Assembly: GCA_026122225.1 (NCBI GenBank) | Contig: JANEZZ010001953.1 | Coordinates: 868,001 to 932,000, forward strand | Length of the DNA: 64,000 bases | Reading direction: 5' to 3' | From: Heloderma charlesbogerti | Taxonomy: Eukaryota > Chordata > Lepidosauria > Squamata > Helodermatidae | Shown here: one piece after another, positions 11,000 through 22,449 of the stretch | Layout of the letters: each line of letters starts with the position of its first letter | How positions within the stretch are numbered: position 1 is the first letter of the stretch | Program-made: the position numbers and the translations under genes | The notes under the pieces: model-generated | The model's database searches: none | What the model was told of the DNA's origin: nothing | What the model saw: only the letters and a program-made list of their open reading frames with translations

Positions 11000-11480
11000 A
11001 TAAGAGAGAAGGCGATCTCTCAGATAACCAGGGGGGTGTCTCCATTGGCGATTTGCTATGAGCTGGCTGCGTTTGGAGGTCATTAGGGATATGTGATGTC
11101 ATGGCCATCCAGCAGCCACCCCAGACCTTATCAGGGAAAAACCGGATTTCCTGAGACTGCTTAAAGAAAGTCTGATTCTTTTCCTTAAGTCGAGTTCTCC
11201 CCGGTATAGTTGCATTCTTTTCCTTAAGTCGAGTTCTCCCCGGTATAGTTGCTGTGTGCCCCAACCCCCGCATTGACCTCGGGTATGCTAGCCCTGCCCA
11301 GGGGTGTGCCTTTCACCGTGAACCAGGTCAAGGGGTCTTTCTGGTCCCTGTGTTTCCCCTCCCTGCCTTTCCCAGCACAAACATATGTGTGTCTACGCTG
11401 ATGTAATTCCCATTGTGGTCAATGAGGCTTGTTCCCAAAATGCACACTCCCAAAGTTACTGAGATTACTATGAATCAAAA
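11000..11480. other. Unassigned stretch containing a tandem duplication
   Basis: No gene is recognised. The only structure seen is the perfect 39-bp duplication listed separately. Confidence 0.5.
11175..11252. repeat. Perfect tandem duplication, 39 bp x 2
   Basis: The unit starting ATTCTTTTCCTTAAGTCGAG and ending TATAGTTGC occurs at 11,175-11,213 and 11,214-11,252 without a mismatch, which suggests a recent duplication. Confidence 0.97.
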
Positions 11481-11705
11481 TAACACATGTAGCCTTAAAG
11501 CTCTTTAATGAGCTTCCACCACGCATTAAAAACGTGGTTGTTCAGGCAGGCATTTGGGGTGAGTTAGGGTATTTTTAGAAATACAATGTTTTAATGTGGA
11601 ATTTTATTGTTTTAAACTGTTGTATTATTGTACATCGCCCAGAGTAGGCGGGTGACCGGCCAGATGGACAATTAAGAAATTTAATAAATAAATAAAAATA
11701 AAAAG
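11480..11705 (+). mobile_element. L2-clade LINE 3' end
   Basis: It includes the end of an ORF2-like tail (CTCTTTAATGAGCTTCCACC), a T-rich 3' UTR, CATCGCCCAGAGTAGGCGGG, and an ATTTAATAAATAAATAAA tail. No RT domain remains. Confidence 0.65.
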
Positions 11706-12280
11706 CTATGTTGAAGCTGCGTGTCTTTGGTGTTTGCTTCCTTGTTTTTTGGAAGTAATTAATTCACAGCTTCACTCCTTCGCAGCATTGGGAGCTTCAG
11801 GGGAAAGGAGAAAGGGGATTAGAAAGGGGGCTGGTTGGAGCCACAGTGCTTCATGTATTCAGAGGGTTAACTCTCCTAAAGGCTATGAAGCGCTATGTTG
11901 AAGCTGCATGTTTCTGATGTCTGCTTCCTTGCTTCTCGGAAGTAATTAATTCGCAGCTTCGCTCCTTCCCAGCATCGGGAGCTTCACGGGAGGGAGAAGG
12001 CTGCACCTGTGTTTCTCTAATGTTTGCTTAGCTGTAAGGAAGGATGGGCGGGGGGACGCCTCTTGCATTGGAGGGTGGGGCAAGCCTCTCACATTGGTTA
12101 CGTTCACTCCAAACCCCGCAGGTCACCCAGATGTATGTTACTATGAAGTAACTTAGAATGGTACAGTACACTCGTTCGTGGAGCCCTGCACAGAGCAAAG
12201 CCAATTCCCTGAAAAATCCAGGTAATCCTCCACTCACGTCTCCTCTTGTTATCATGGAGATCACCCCCCCCCCCAGGTCC
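11706..12280 (+). mobile_element. Repeat family R, copy 1
   Basis: It contains a pair of diverged direct repeats (AGCTATGTTGAAGCTGC... at about 11,705-11,810 and 11,893-11,995), then GCAAGCCTCTCACATTGGTT and a 3' part homologous to 22,980-23,220. The same 3' part appears in the reverse direction at 26,790-26,990. No protein is encoded. It is a non-autonomous interspersed repeat of unknown class. Confidence 0.55.
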
Positions 12281-12992
12281 TAAGTTGTTCAGGGCTTTAT
12301 ATGCTAGCAAAAAAACCTTAAATCTGTCCCAATAGCAAACTGGCAGCCAGTACTATTCTTCCAGCACAGGTGTCATATGCTGCCGAGGGGTCATCCCACC
12401 AGCAAACTAGTTGAAGCCTTCTGCAGCAGCTGCAGCTTCCAGACCAGCCTTAAGGGCAGCCCCACATAAAGGGTATTTCAGTAATCCAACTTGAAGGTTA
12501 CCAATGCCTGGACCACTGTGGCCAGGCTATCCCAGGCAAAGGATGGCTGCAGCTAGCATGCCCATCAAAGCTGGTAAAAGGCACTTTGAGTTATTGAGGC
12601 CACCTCAGCCTCCAGCGACAGAGATGGATCCAGAAGTATCCCACACTGTCCACCTGATCCTTCAGGTGCACAGGTAGCCTTCCTATCTTCTGGATATGGA
12701 AACCACTCACTCACAAAGCCTCCCTCTTGCCAGGATTCAGCTTCACCTTATTGGGCCTCATCCACCCCAGCACTGCATCCAGGCACTGGTCCAGGACGTG
12801 TACATCCTCACTTGATTCGTATGTAACAGAGAAGGAGAGCTGGGTGTTATCAGCATACAGATGGCACTTGGATTCAAATATCCTAATGACTGCTCCTAAC
12901 AGCTTCATGTAGAGGTTAAACAGCATTGGGGACAACATGTGGCACGCATAGCACAACTGCCAGAGGGCCAAGAACCAGTCTCGCAATTTCAC
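12255..12992 (-). pseudogene. L2 LINE ORF2 (reverse transcriptase) fragment
   Basis: The minus-strand frame 12,992-12,711 shows LSPMLFNLYMK, then HLYADNTQLS (the YADD box, here YADN), then a GWMRPNKVKLNPGKREAL segment. This is the palm/thumb region of L2-clade reverse transcriptase. Continuing towards 12,255 in shifted frames are LKDQVDS, a KLQLLQKAS-like block and AYKALNNLGP. Asp-to-Asn in the catalytic box plus several stops show it is dead. Family R sequence replaces it after LGP. Confidence 0.82.
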
Positions 12993-13522
12993 TCTCTGGA
13001 ACTGGCCCTGCAGGTAGGAGCAGTGCCTCCAGCTCCCAACCCACTGAGCCAGTCCAGGCCAATGGTGTTTAAAGCCTCTGAGGGATTGAGCAAGAGCAAC
13101 AGGGTCATGTTCCTCCTGTCCCTCTCTCAGTAAAACTCATCCAGCAGGGCGACCAAGGCCCATCCAGTCCCAAATCCATTTCACTCTGAACTCAGACTGA
13201 AATGTGTCTACATAGATAATTGATATCTTCCCAAAGCACCCACAGTTGCATTGCCACAACTCTCTTGAGACCCCTTCACAAAGGTTCTTTTGGTAAATTA
13301 TAAAAAATTACATTGGAATTCAAGACAACCGCAGTGCTCCTGTTCAGAGTTCCAGCCAGGCAGGCAGTCAGCCATGTCCTCCTTCAGGACACTCCATTCC
13401 ATCCCCCCCACCGTTTCCAACTGAGGGCTAAACTAGACACTGCATTAAATGTGATCCTAATGGCTTTTTGTTCTTTTTACTCTTTTATAAGGATGCGGTG
13501 CCTGAAATGGATCAGAACCATC
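12993..13522. other. Unassigned, possibly 5' continuation of the L2
   Basis: The first 150 bp may be decayed L2 ORF2 upstream of LSPMLFN. The rest has no recognised feature. Confidence 0.4.
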
Positions 13523-13535
13523 ATGCATGAGATTG
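13523..13535. repeat. BovB target-site duplication, left copy
   Basis: ATGCATGAGATTG, identical to 16,750-16,762. Confidence 0.95.
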
Positions 13536-16500
13536 TTGTTGTTCAGTCGTTCAATCGTGTCCAACTTTTCGTGACCCCATGGACCATAGCATGCCAGGCC
13601 TTCCTGTCCTGCGCTCTCTCCCGGAGCATGCTCAAGTTCATGTTCATTGCATCGGTGATGCTATCTAGCCATCTCATCCTCTGCCGTCCCCGTCTCCTTT
13701 TGCCTTCAGTCTTTCCCAGCATCAGGGTCTTTTCCAGAGAGTTTTCTCTTCGCATTAGTTGGCCAAAATATTTCAGCTTCAGCTTCAGTATCTGTCCTTC
13801 CAATGAGCAGTCAGGGTTGATTTCCTTTAGGATTCACTGATTTGACTTCCTTGCAGTCCAGGGGACTCGTAAGAGTCTTCTCCAGCACCACAGTTCGAAA
13901 GCATCAATTCTTCGGCGCTCAGCCTTCCGTATAGTCCAGCTCTCACAGCCATACATTACTACTGGGAAAACCATAGCTTTGTTAGACGGACCTTTGTCAG
14001 CAAGGTGATGTCTCTGCTTCTTACTATGCTGTCTAGGTTTGCCATAGCTTTCCTCCCAAGGAGCAAGCGACTTTTAATTTCATGGCTACAGTCACCGTCT
14101 GCGGTGATCTTGAGCCCAAGAAAATAAAATCTGTCACTGCTTCCATTTCTTCCCCTTCTATATGCCAGGAAGTGATGGGGCCAGATGCCATGATCTTCGT
14201 TTTTTTAATGTTGAGTTTCAAACCAGCTTTTGCATTCTCCTCTTTCACCCTCAACAAGAGGCTCTTTAGATCCTCTACGCTTTCTGCCATTAGGGTGGTA
14301 TCGTCTGCGTATCTGAGGTTGTTGATAATTCTCCCGGCAATCTTAATTCCAACCTGTGATTCATCCAACCCGGCGTTTCTCATGGTGTACTCTGCATATA
14401 AGTTAAATAAGCAGGGCGACAATATGCAGCCTTGTCGTACTCTTTTCCCAATTTGGAACCAATCAGTTGTTCCATGTCCGGTTCTTACTGTTGCTCCTTG
14501 ATCCTCGTACAGGTTTCTCAGGAGACAGGTAAGGTGGTCTGGTACTCCCATCTCTTTAAGAATTTGCCACAGTTTGTTGTGATCCACACAATCAAAGGCT
14601 TTAGCGTAGTCAATGAAGCAGAAATAGACGTTTTTCTGGAATTCTCTCGCTTTCTCCATGATCCAGCGAATGTTGGCGATTTGATCTCTAGTTCCTCTGC
14701 CTCTTCGAAACCCGCTTGTACTTCCAGTAGTTCTCAGTTCAAATACTGCTGAAGCCTAGCTTGTAGGATTTTGAGCATCACCTTGCTGTCATGTGAAATG
14801 AGCGCAATTGTACAGTAGTTTGAACAGTCTTTGGCGTTGCCCTTCTTTGGAATTGGAATGTAAACTGACCTTTTCCAGTCTTGTGGCCACTGTTGAGTGT
14901 TCCAAATTTGTTGGCATATTGAGTGCAGCACTTTAACAGCATCATCTTTTAGGATTTTAAATAGCTCAGCTGGAATACTGTCATCTCCGCTAGCTTTGTT
15001 GTTAGTAATGCTTCCTAAGGCCCACTTAACTTCGCTGTCTAGGATGTCCAGCTCAAGTTCAGTGACTGCACTATCATGGCTATCAGGGACATTCAGATCT
15101 TTCCTGTATAGTTCTTCTGTGTATTCTTGCCACCTCTTCTTCATCTCATCTGCTTCTCTTAGGTCCCTGCCTTCTTTGTCCTTTATCATGCCCGTCTTTG
15201 CACAAAACGTTCCCTTGAGATCTCCAATTTTCTTGAAGAGATCTCTAGTCTTTCCCATTCTGTTGTTTTCCTCGATTTCTTTGCATTGTTCATTTAAGAA
15301 GGCCTTCTTGTCTCTCCTTGCTATTCTCTGGAACTCTGCATTCAGTTGGATATATCTTCCCCTTTCTCCCTTGCTTTTCGCTTCCCTTCTTTCCTCAGCG
15401 ACTTGTAAAGCCTCATCAGACAACCACTTTGCTTTCTTGCATTTCTTTTTCTTTGGGATGGATTTAGTTGCTGCCTCCTGAACAATGTTACGGACGTCCG
15501 TCCATAGTTCCTCAGGCACTCTGTCTATCAGGTCTAATCCCTTAAATCTATTCCTCACCTCCATTGTATATTCATAAGGGATATGAATTAGGTCATACCT
15601 GAATGGTTTAGTGGTTTTCCCTACGTTCTTCAATTTAAGCTGAAATTTTGCAACAAGAAGCTCATGATCTGAGTCACAGTCAGCTCCAGGTCTTGTTTTT
15701 ACTGACTGTATGGAGCTTCTCCATCTTTGGCTGCAAAAGAGATAATCAATCTGATTTCGATATTGACCATCTGGTGATGTCCATGTGTAGAGTCGCCTCT
15801 TGTGCTGTTGGAAAAGAGTGTTTGCTATGATCAGCGTGTTCTCTTGGCAAAACTCTATTAGCCTTTGTCCTGCTTCATTTTGTACACCAAAGCCATGCTT
15901 GCCTGTTATCCCGGTGATTTCTTGACTTCCTACTTTGGCATTTCAATCCCCTATGATGAAGAGGACATCTTTTTTTGGTGTTAGTTCTAGAAGGTGTTGT
16001 AGGTCTTCCTAGAACCGATCAACCTCAGCTTCTTCGGCATCAGTGGTTGGGGCATAGACTTGAATTACTGTGATGTTGAATGGTTTGCCTTGGATTCGTA
16101 CTGAGATCATTCTATCGTTTTTGAGATTGTACCCCAGTACTGCTTTTCCCACCCTTTTGTTGACTATGAGTGCTACTCCATTTCTTCTAAGGGATTCTTG
16201 CCCACAGTAGTAGATCTAATGGTCACCTGAATTCAGTTTGCCCATGCTTGTCCATTTTAATTCGCTGATTCCCAAGATGTCGATGTTCAATCTTGCCATC
16301 TCATGTTTGACCACCTCCAGCTTACCTTGATTCATTGATCTGACATTCCAGGTTCCTAAACAATATTGTTCTTTACATCACTGGACTTTCTTTTCACCAC
16401 CAGACACATCCACAGCTGAGTGTCCTTTCGGCTTTGGCCCAGCCGCTTCACTCTTTCTGGCATTACTTGGAAATTCCCTCTGCTCTTCCCCAGTAGTATA

Positions 16501-16749
16501 TTGGACACCTTCTGACCTGAGGGGCTCATCTTCCGGCGTCGTATCTTTTAGCCTTGTGATACGTTCCATGGGGTTTTCTTGGCAAGAATACTGGAGTGGG
16601 TTGCCATTTCCTTCTCCAGTGGACCACATTTTGTCAGAATTCTCCGCCATGACCTGTCTGTCTTGGGTGGCCCTGCACGGCATAGCTTATGGCTTCACTG
16701 AGTTATGCAAGCCCCTTCGCCACAACAAGGCAGTGATCCATGAAGGGGC
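13536..16749 (-). mobile_element. Full-length BovB (RTE-clade) LINE
   Basis: The element is 3,214 bp, close to the usual BovB length of about 3.2 kb, and is flanked by a perfect 13-bp target duplication. The 5' end (16,749 on the minus strand) starts TGCCCCTTCATGGATCACTG. It then contains the BovB 5' segment with AATGGCAACCCACTCCAGTA. The 3' end has GTCACGAAAAGTTGGACACG and a CAACAA tail. The single ORF (apurinic endonuclease, then reverse transcriptase) is broken in several places, so the copy is complete in structure but inactive. Confidence 0.95.
13543..16370 (-). pseudogene. BovB ORF: APE endonuclease + reverse transcriptase, broken
   Basis: Read on the minus strand, the endonuclease domain (about 16,360-15,640) shows an SDHELL-type catalytic motif, but the GDWNAKVG motif has a stop replacing Trp (about 15,945). 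A linker follows (KTTKPFRYDLIHIPYEYT, KKKKCKKAKW). The RT domain is in frames 15,633-14,734 and 14,659-14,033, with SGDDSIPAELFKILKDDAV, FIDYAKAFDCVDH, RQGCILSPCLFN and the catalytic NNLRYADDTTLM. A stop at about 14,731 replaces the Arg of the QYLNREL motif (CGA to TGA, CpG decay). The C-terminal part at 13,803-13,543 is frameshifted. In life this protein nicks the target and copies BovB RNA. Confidence 0.93.
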
Positions 16750-16762
16750 ATGCATGAGATTG
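16750..16762. repeat. BovB target-site duplication, right copy
   Basis: ATGCATGAGATTG, identical to 13,523-13,535. It marks the 5' boundary of the BovB. Confidence 0.95.
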
Positions 16763-19140
16763 GGGGGGGTATATTTTCCCACCAGCCATATTCCCCCCTT
16801 AAATTCCCCCTCCCCCTTTCGTGGAGGGTAAAGGAAAGAAAAAACCTCTGTTAGTGCCAATGGAGAAATCTTTTAAAATCTTTAGCGGGGTGGGGGGAGG
16901 AATTTAGAGGTGAGTGTGGCTGGGTGAAAAGATATAACCCCCCATCTCACATGTGGTGGTTCTAATCCAAATCGGGGCCCTGCACACTTACACAAGAGTA
17001 AAAAAAAAAGTTTAGGATCACTAAGACGTTACACATTTAACATAGCATCTAGCTTGGCCCTGACATTCAACATTCCCTGGCTACTGAGTTTGAGTTCACT
17101 ATTACAGAGAGTGCTGGTGCCTGCCCTATTTACCATTCTAAGGAGCAAGTTCTGGTTTGAGGTTACAGTTATATCAACTTTAATTTCATATTTGCTCAGA
17201 TTCTAAATAATTAGTCATCATTTCTCACTACTTTTATTTTTGAGTTATTTATCTGCTGTTTAATCTCTTTTAAGACTCCCAAATCTTCTTGATGTGTGGT
17301 TTCTAGTAATCAGTTAAAAAATCTTGTTGGGTTCATGCTTACCAGAGAAAGGGCATAGGAAGAAAGCCCCTTTGGTTTGGTTTTATTGTTGGTAGTTCAG
17401 CAGGACTTCCAGGAACCGTATCTTTGCCTATTGTAAAGTCAGGAAAGAATACCAAGAGAGTAACTTGGGGGTTTGAAGACTCCATAACCTTACAAGAAAG
17501 GGAGAAGGAGGAGGGTGTGTTAAACAACCAGTGACATTTAGCTGGAACATCCCCTTCATCCCTCTAGAGGTGTTGGCAGTGAAAAACAAATTCTGCCTTT
17601 TGACAGTAATGAGTGAATAAGAAAGAGAATAGGGGGAAATTCTTCTCATTAGATCTAGCAATTTGAGATTTCAACCTATCTAGGATTTCTCTCACTAGAT
17701 AAAAGTGGATGTGCACAGCTTGTTTCACCATAATGTCATTTAATTACATTACTTGTGTTCAATTGATATTGCCTAAAACACTTGAAAACCCCATTTAGAA
17801 TGTTCAGCTTGTTGTTTTTACCTGGTTTCATACTACTGATACTTTTTTTATGGCTCTGGTTCTTACTTTATTGATTTTATTGTTGTTTTACTGTTTTTAA
17901 ATTAATGTTAGCACTCTGGCTGAAGAACAGAATATTCTAAATAAATGTAGAGCCTATCATTTCCAACTCAGAACCCTCCCAGAGAGCTGTTCCCTGCCAT
18001 CTTTTCCTCATAATCTTCTTCCCTGTAAAATGTCTCTGATACTCGTGAAATATCTAATGCTTGAGATCCACCTTGTTACCTCTTGCGCTAATTACAGTTA
18101 TTATCTGACGAGACAAACTAGTCACTGGCTTAAAATTCCATTACAAAACAGACGTCTCCAGATATCCTTGCATTTCACCTTGTGCATATCTTTCATCTCT
18201 AGAACCAAAAGTGAGACTAACCTATTGGGAGCATAACTCTATTGCCTAGGAGTACAGCCAAAAATGTTCATCCCCTAGTGAAAGGCCCATCCTTATGGTC
18301 CCAGCGCACCAGTGGCCCGCTAACATCAGCATAATGTCAGCCTAATATAGTGAGGATCCTTTGGATTCCCGGCAGCAAAGTAGATAGAAAAAAGATACTA
18401 CTTTAAACAAGAGACAACGTCTGTCATAACACGATGCGACACACCTCCGGTATCCACAGAAACATTGCCAACGCCCACCAATCATGGCATAGTATGCTGA
18501 CAAGGCCCTCACATTAATCAGGCATGAAGGACCCAATCCACACACAATGATACCAAAATACCTCCATGACATCATCCTACCCACCACACAATGAAGACAC
18601 ATCCCAGCCAAAGAAGACACAACCCTGCCAAAACAAACGCATCCAGTCACTGTTTCACACCCAGCACAAGCCCCATGACTGACATGTTCCAGGGATTCCT
18701 GCAGGCAGAGCTTTGTATCATCTTATAAAACATACAGAATGCAAACCACCACTCTTTTGACAGGAAAATATATAGGAACACTGAGTGAGGGAAGGGCAGA
18801 TATTTTCACTATTTTATCATAACAATCGTCATCATCTATACTAATAGCAATCTCAATTCGCTGGGTGCTGCTCTTGATGTAGCCATAATAGCACCATCTG
18901 AACCCAAGAGAACACCATCAGGGAGGTTTGGAGGAATCCCACGGTTTGCAGAGCAAAAATTCAAAAAACTTTAGAAAAAATCCTCGGGGGGGATCTCCCC
19001 CGCCCCCCACAAAACAGCCCAGTGAAGATTCAGAACAGTGGCCATGGAATGCTGCTTGTGGAAGGGAGAAGGCAAAGGAGAACCCTGCAGGTGTGTGTGG
19101 GGGGGGATACCATAAAAATCTATGATTCTGTGGCCTAGTT
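16763..19140. other. Unassigned stretch
   Basis: No supported gene. A weak L2-type tail (T-rich run, then TTCTAAATAAATG) lies at 17,870-17,945. A C/A-rich block at 18,400-18,660 carries a 102-codon minus-strand frame with no family signature. Confidence 0.45.
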
Positions 19141-19149
19141 CACACAGCA

Positions 19150-19990
19150 AGTGAGATAGCCAACTTGTTTGTGGACTTCAGGCTTGCAGCTTCTCTATAT
19201 TAAACAAAAAGTCTGCATCCTTACTGGGGCTTTCTGCTTTCGGATTCTTTGCAGGATTATGAGGGGCTCCATTACATGGCGGACACGTGGTTTGAATCGA
19301 GAGACGGATGGAACGCCTCCCTCCTTCTCTGGCATGTGTGCAAAGGAAGGGGGGGGAGAGGAGTCTTGTTTTCGTTGCTCAACTTGTTCTGGACCTTTTC
19401 CTTGCACCCCCCAGGAAATCTATGATCCCCATTCCCCCCACCCAACTCCCGAAATGTAGGTGAGCAAGCGGGAAACTCTGTCCTAGCCATTGCATAACAT
19501 TCTCAGATCAGCAGGGGCAGGGGGGGACAGCTGACCAGGCAGGCAGGCAACGGCAATTGCTACGAGAAAGCAAAGCTGCTTGCTTGCTTGTTCTTGCTCG
19601 CTCTGGATGGACTGACTCAGTGTGGATCAGACTTGCTGAGGGGGCGGGGAGCCACCAGACTTACTATGCATTCCCCACACCTGCAATTGAGAAATTAAAT
19701 TTACTCAAGCATTTATATGGGGGACACATGGTTTGAATTGAGGAAAGTCCTTTGTCAGTTCATTCATAATGCATTATAGCGCTACACCAGCATTACACAC
19801 TGGCGATAAGGTGCCATTAACTTTTATTATAGCTTTTCTCCAATCTTTTCAAAAGTGGGATAAAGGAGGGGAAATGTAGGAGACGTCCTGGAGGTTGACG
19901 ACATCATGTAATGGATCCACAAACTTCTGTGAGGCCAATCACATGTGAGCAATAAATCGCTTGTGTAGAGAAGCCCTTCATCTAGCAGAA
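19150..19990 (+). mobile_element. Family M-related element, copy with long interior
   Basis: The left part has TTACTGGGGCTTTCTGCTTT and GACACGTGGTTTGAAT; the right part has GGAGACGTCCTGGAGGTTGA and the end GTGTAGAGAAGCCCTT. The same order of blocks recurs at 21,000-21,776 and in part at 63,487-63,835. No transposase is encoded. The boundary is approximate. Confidence 0.6.
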
Positions 19991-19999
19991 TTGCTAGGA

Positions 20000-20597
20000 A
20001 AGTTACATTTTCCATCACTCCTGGCAGTTGGCTTGCTGTATTAGCCTTGTCAGCCAACACCAGGTACTGGGAGAAGGGGGAGAAGCAGGGACCTGCCTCT
20101 TTCCTGCCACCAGCAGCCACAGCCTGTGCGGGCCTGAGACATATTGCTGCTGGAGGCAGAGCACAGATTCCACCCCCACCCCAGAGCTAGGGCTAACACT
20201 TTAAAAAGTCTTGTTGCCCTATGCAGACACCAATGCTTGCCTTCTCGTGATGTCATCTGAAGCTCATGCCAGGGATGGATCTGGCCATAGTTGCAAGGTG
20301 GGTGGGAAACTAGTGGATGGGAGTCTGGAGGTTCACAAGGCTTAGGGGAGTGATTGTAACTTATTGTGCCCCGATAAGGGCATGGTGGAACCCATATGTT
20401 CTCAAATTGGCTCACAATAAGCCAACTTATTTTACAGCTTTGGGGGGAAATAGCTCTGCTTATTCCTAGCCTGTTGTAGAAAAAACAGGGCAACAGGGTT
20501 TGGCCATCTCTAACAGGAACATTTATCTTTTCTGAACCACTTCCATATCCCACACTTTTTAGCCTGTTCACTTAAAAATTAATATGGCCAAGATGTA
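20000..20597. other. Unassigned stretch with one long frame
   Basis: A 173-codon minus-strand frame (20,571-20,050) overlaps the end of the family M-related repeat. I see no domain, no signal peptide and no splice pattern, so I do not call it a gene. Confidence 0.45.
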
Positions 20598-20713
20598 AGC
20601 AATACATATCAGCCTCTGTGGAGCCCAACAGTTTACTTAGCCAGGCACAGAAAGCTTCTCTGCCTGGCTAAGTAAAGTCGATGGCTCCACAGAGGCTGAT
20701 GCATTGTTTGCTT
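20598..20713. repeat. Long hairpin, about 50-bp arms
   Basis: The left arm includes ATCAGCCTCTGTGGAGCC and TTTACTTAGCCAGGCA. The right arm includes TGCCTGGCTAAGTAAA and GGCTCCACAGAGGCTGAT. They flank a loop CAGAAAGCTTCTC (20,648-20,660). The arms differ by a few bases near CAACAG/GTCGA. Confidence 0.95.
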
Positions 20714-20999
20714 CACCCATCAAGCCTCTTGCTTGCCTCAAGGCCTAGCCATTTACTCCTTTGTGGATCATACTTTGGCTCCTGATTGGCTGGCTATGAT
20801 GTAACCTGACTCCTGAAGAAACTTCTGGGAAACGAGAAGAGGATTTTCTCACCAGTTCTGTGAACCATGTGCCCATATTACACTGCAGGCATAATATTTC
20901 CTCTCTGCCTGTGAGCCCAGGGGTGTACTCGTTCAGGCTTCCATGCCCCAATAGGTTCTGCTCTCAGGTCAGTGCACAGCAGACACAGTGAGGATGATA

Positions 21000-21776
21000 A
21001 ACGGCTTCCTCTTTGTTAAGAACAACACATGGAAACACAACCTTCTGGTAGCAAAGCAAAGCAGCTTATGCAGGCTTTGGGTGTCTCTACATTAGCAAAA
21101 CAACAACAACACACACAGAGAGAACCCACCACCTTACTGGGGCTTTCTGCTTTCAGTTTCTTTGCAGGATTAGGAGGGGCTCCTCCTTTACACAGCAGAC
21201 ACGTGGTTTGCACAGAAGGGATGCCTCCCTCCCTCCCTGGCATGTGTGCAAAGGAGCAAGGTGGGAGTCTTGTTTTTGACGCTTAACTTGTGCTGTATTG
21301 TTTCCCCGCAGCCCCCGGGAAAGCTACAACTTACTTCTGAGTAGATGTAAGAGTGTGCTGTAAGTCTGCAACCCTCAGCACACTTATTTGGGAGTAAGCC
21401 CCACTGAAATTAATGGGGCGCTCTGAATCAACAGAGGACATTGATTCTGAGCTTGGTGGGGTGGGGGTCAGATCAGTCTCCCTCCAATGCAGGGAGGCAT
21501 TTTACCCTCTTCACCCTCTGATAAAGAAATGTGCTTAAGCATTTGCATAGCAGACACGTGGTTTGAATGAATGGAGGAAAGTCTTTCCTCAGCAAGTTTA
21601 TAGCGCTGATATCCCATGTTTTTTTATATTCCAACTTATCTCCAATCTTTTTGAAAGTGGGATAAATGGGGAAAGGTGTGAGAGACGTCCTGGAGGTTGA
21701 TGATGTCATTTGAACGACCCACAAACATCTGTGAGTGGCCAGTCATGAGTGTGTATTGTGTAGAGACACCCTCTAG
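21000..21776 (+). mobile_element. Family M-related element with nested small palindromic repeat
   Basis: It shares TTACTGGGGCTTTCTGCTTT, CTCCTTTACACAGCAGACACGTGG and GAGACGTCCTGGAGGTTGA with the 19.2-kb copy and ends in GTGTAGAGACACCC. Between 21,340 and 21,425 lies a short palindromic repeat (GGGAGTAAGCCCCACTGAA), a sequence that also occurs elsewhere in the window. Confidence 0.6.
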
Positions 21777-21779
21777 TGC

Positions 21780-22200
21780 TCCAGTGCACAGAGAAACAGC
21801 ACAAAGAAGAGCCACACCAGGTAAGTATCAAGTATCAGAGGGGCAACCAGGCTGTTCCATCACAGGCCCCTTAACGATACATTCAATATACCAAGATGCT
21901 CTATTTAGTCCTAGTTTTCCTGACAGGGGGGCTGTCTTCATGACTGATTTACTGCGAAGTTAGAGCAGTCTGAGCTTATTCACAACAGATGACGTCATCA
22001 CCAGTCTATCGCCAACCAGCCGCTTCCCTCTTGAAAAGCTGCGTTTTCTGAAACGCTGTTTACTCAGACTTTTTTTACTGAAAGTGGCTCCCTGGCGGTT
22101 TTACCACAGTGTGCCATGTCCCCCCACATTAAATCCTGGGCGTGCCTCTGTGACCTGGCAGTAACATGGTCAAGGGGGTAGAACACCCCATTCCCTTTTG
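21780..22200. other. Unassigned stretch
   Basis: No recognised feature. A small palindrome-like AAGCTGCGTTTTCTGAAACGC occurs near 22,035. Confidence 0.4.
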
Positions 22201-22204
22201 TTTC

Positions 22205-22440
22205 CCCAATCAAAGTAGTTTTTCCTTCTGTGCATATTTGCTTGGAAGTAAGAAATAAATCTGTGCATATTTACCTGTAAGAAATAAATCTCAACCCCCC
22301 ACAGTGAATCTTTAACAAATTCCAATGCTGGATGGGACTGTCTCTAAAGCATTCCCCTTCTGTGCGTGTTTACTCAGAAGTAAGAAAGAAATCTTGTTCC
22401 CCTACAGTGAATCTTTAACAGATCTCAATGCATACAGAGC
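22205..22440. repeat. Degenerate tandem repeat (about 30-bp and 130-bp periods)
   Basis: CTGTGCATATTTRC...TAAGAAATAAATCT occurs twice back to back, then again as CTGTGCGTGTTTACTC...TAAGAAAGAAATCT. CCCCTACAGTGAATCTTTAA-type blocks also recur at 22,298 and 22,403. Confidence 0.75.
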
Positions 22441-22449
22441 CACAGTAAA

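Noticed and set aside
13313..13840. 175-codon plus-strand frame
   Set aside because: It crosses the BovB 3' boundary and target duplication and is antisense to the BovB C-terminus, so it cannot be a real gene.
14082..15481. Long plus-strand frames (139 and 194 codons) over the BovB
   Set aside because: They are antisense shadows of the BovB reverse-transcriptase frame; the same shadow appears on the opposite strand of the second BovB at 48,958-50,488.
18342..18650. 102-codon Cys-rich minus-strand frame
   Set aside because: Cysteine richness comes from the C/A-rich plus strand; there is no signal peptide or known Cys spacing.
20050..20571. 173-codon minus-strand frame
   Set aside because: Partly overlaps a repeat, with no signal peptide, domain, splice sites or conserved composition. 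I could not exclude a coding exon, but nothing supports one.
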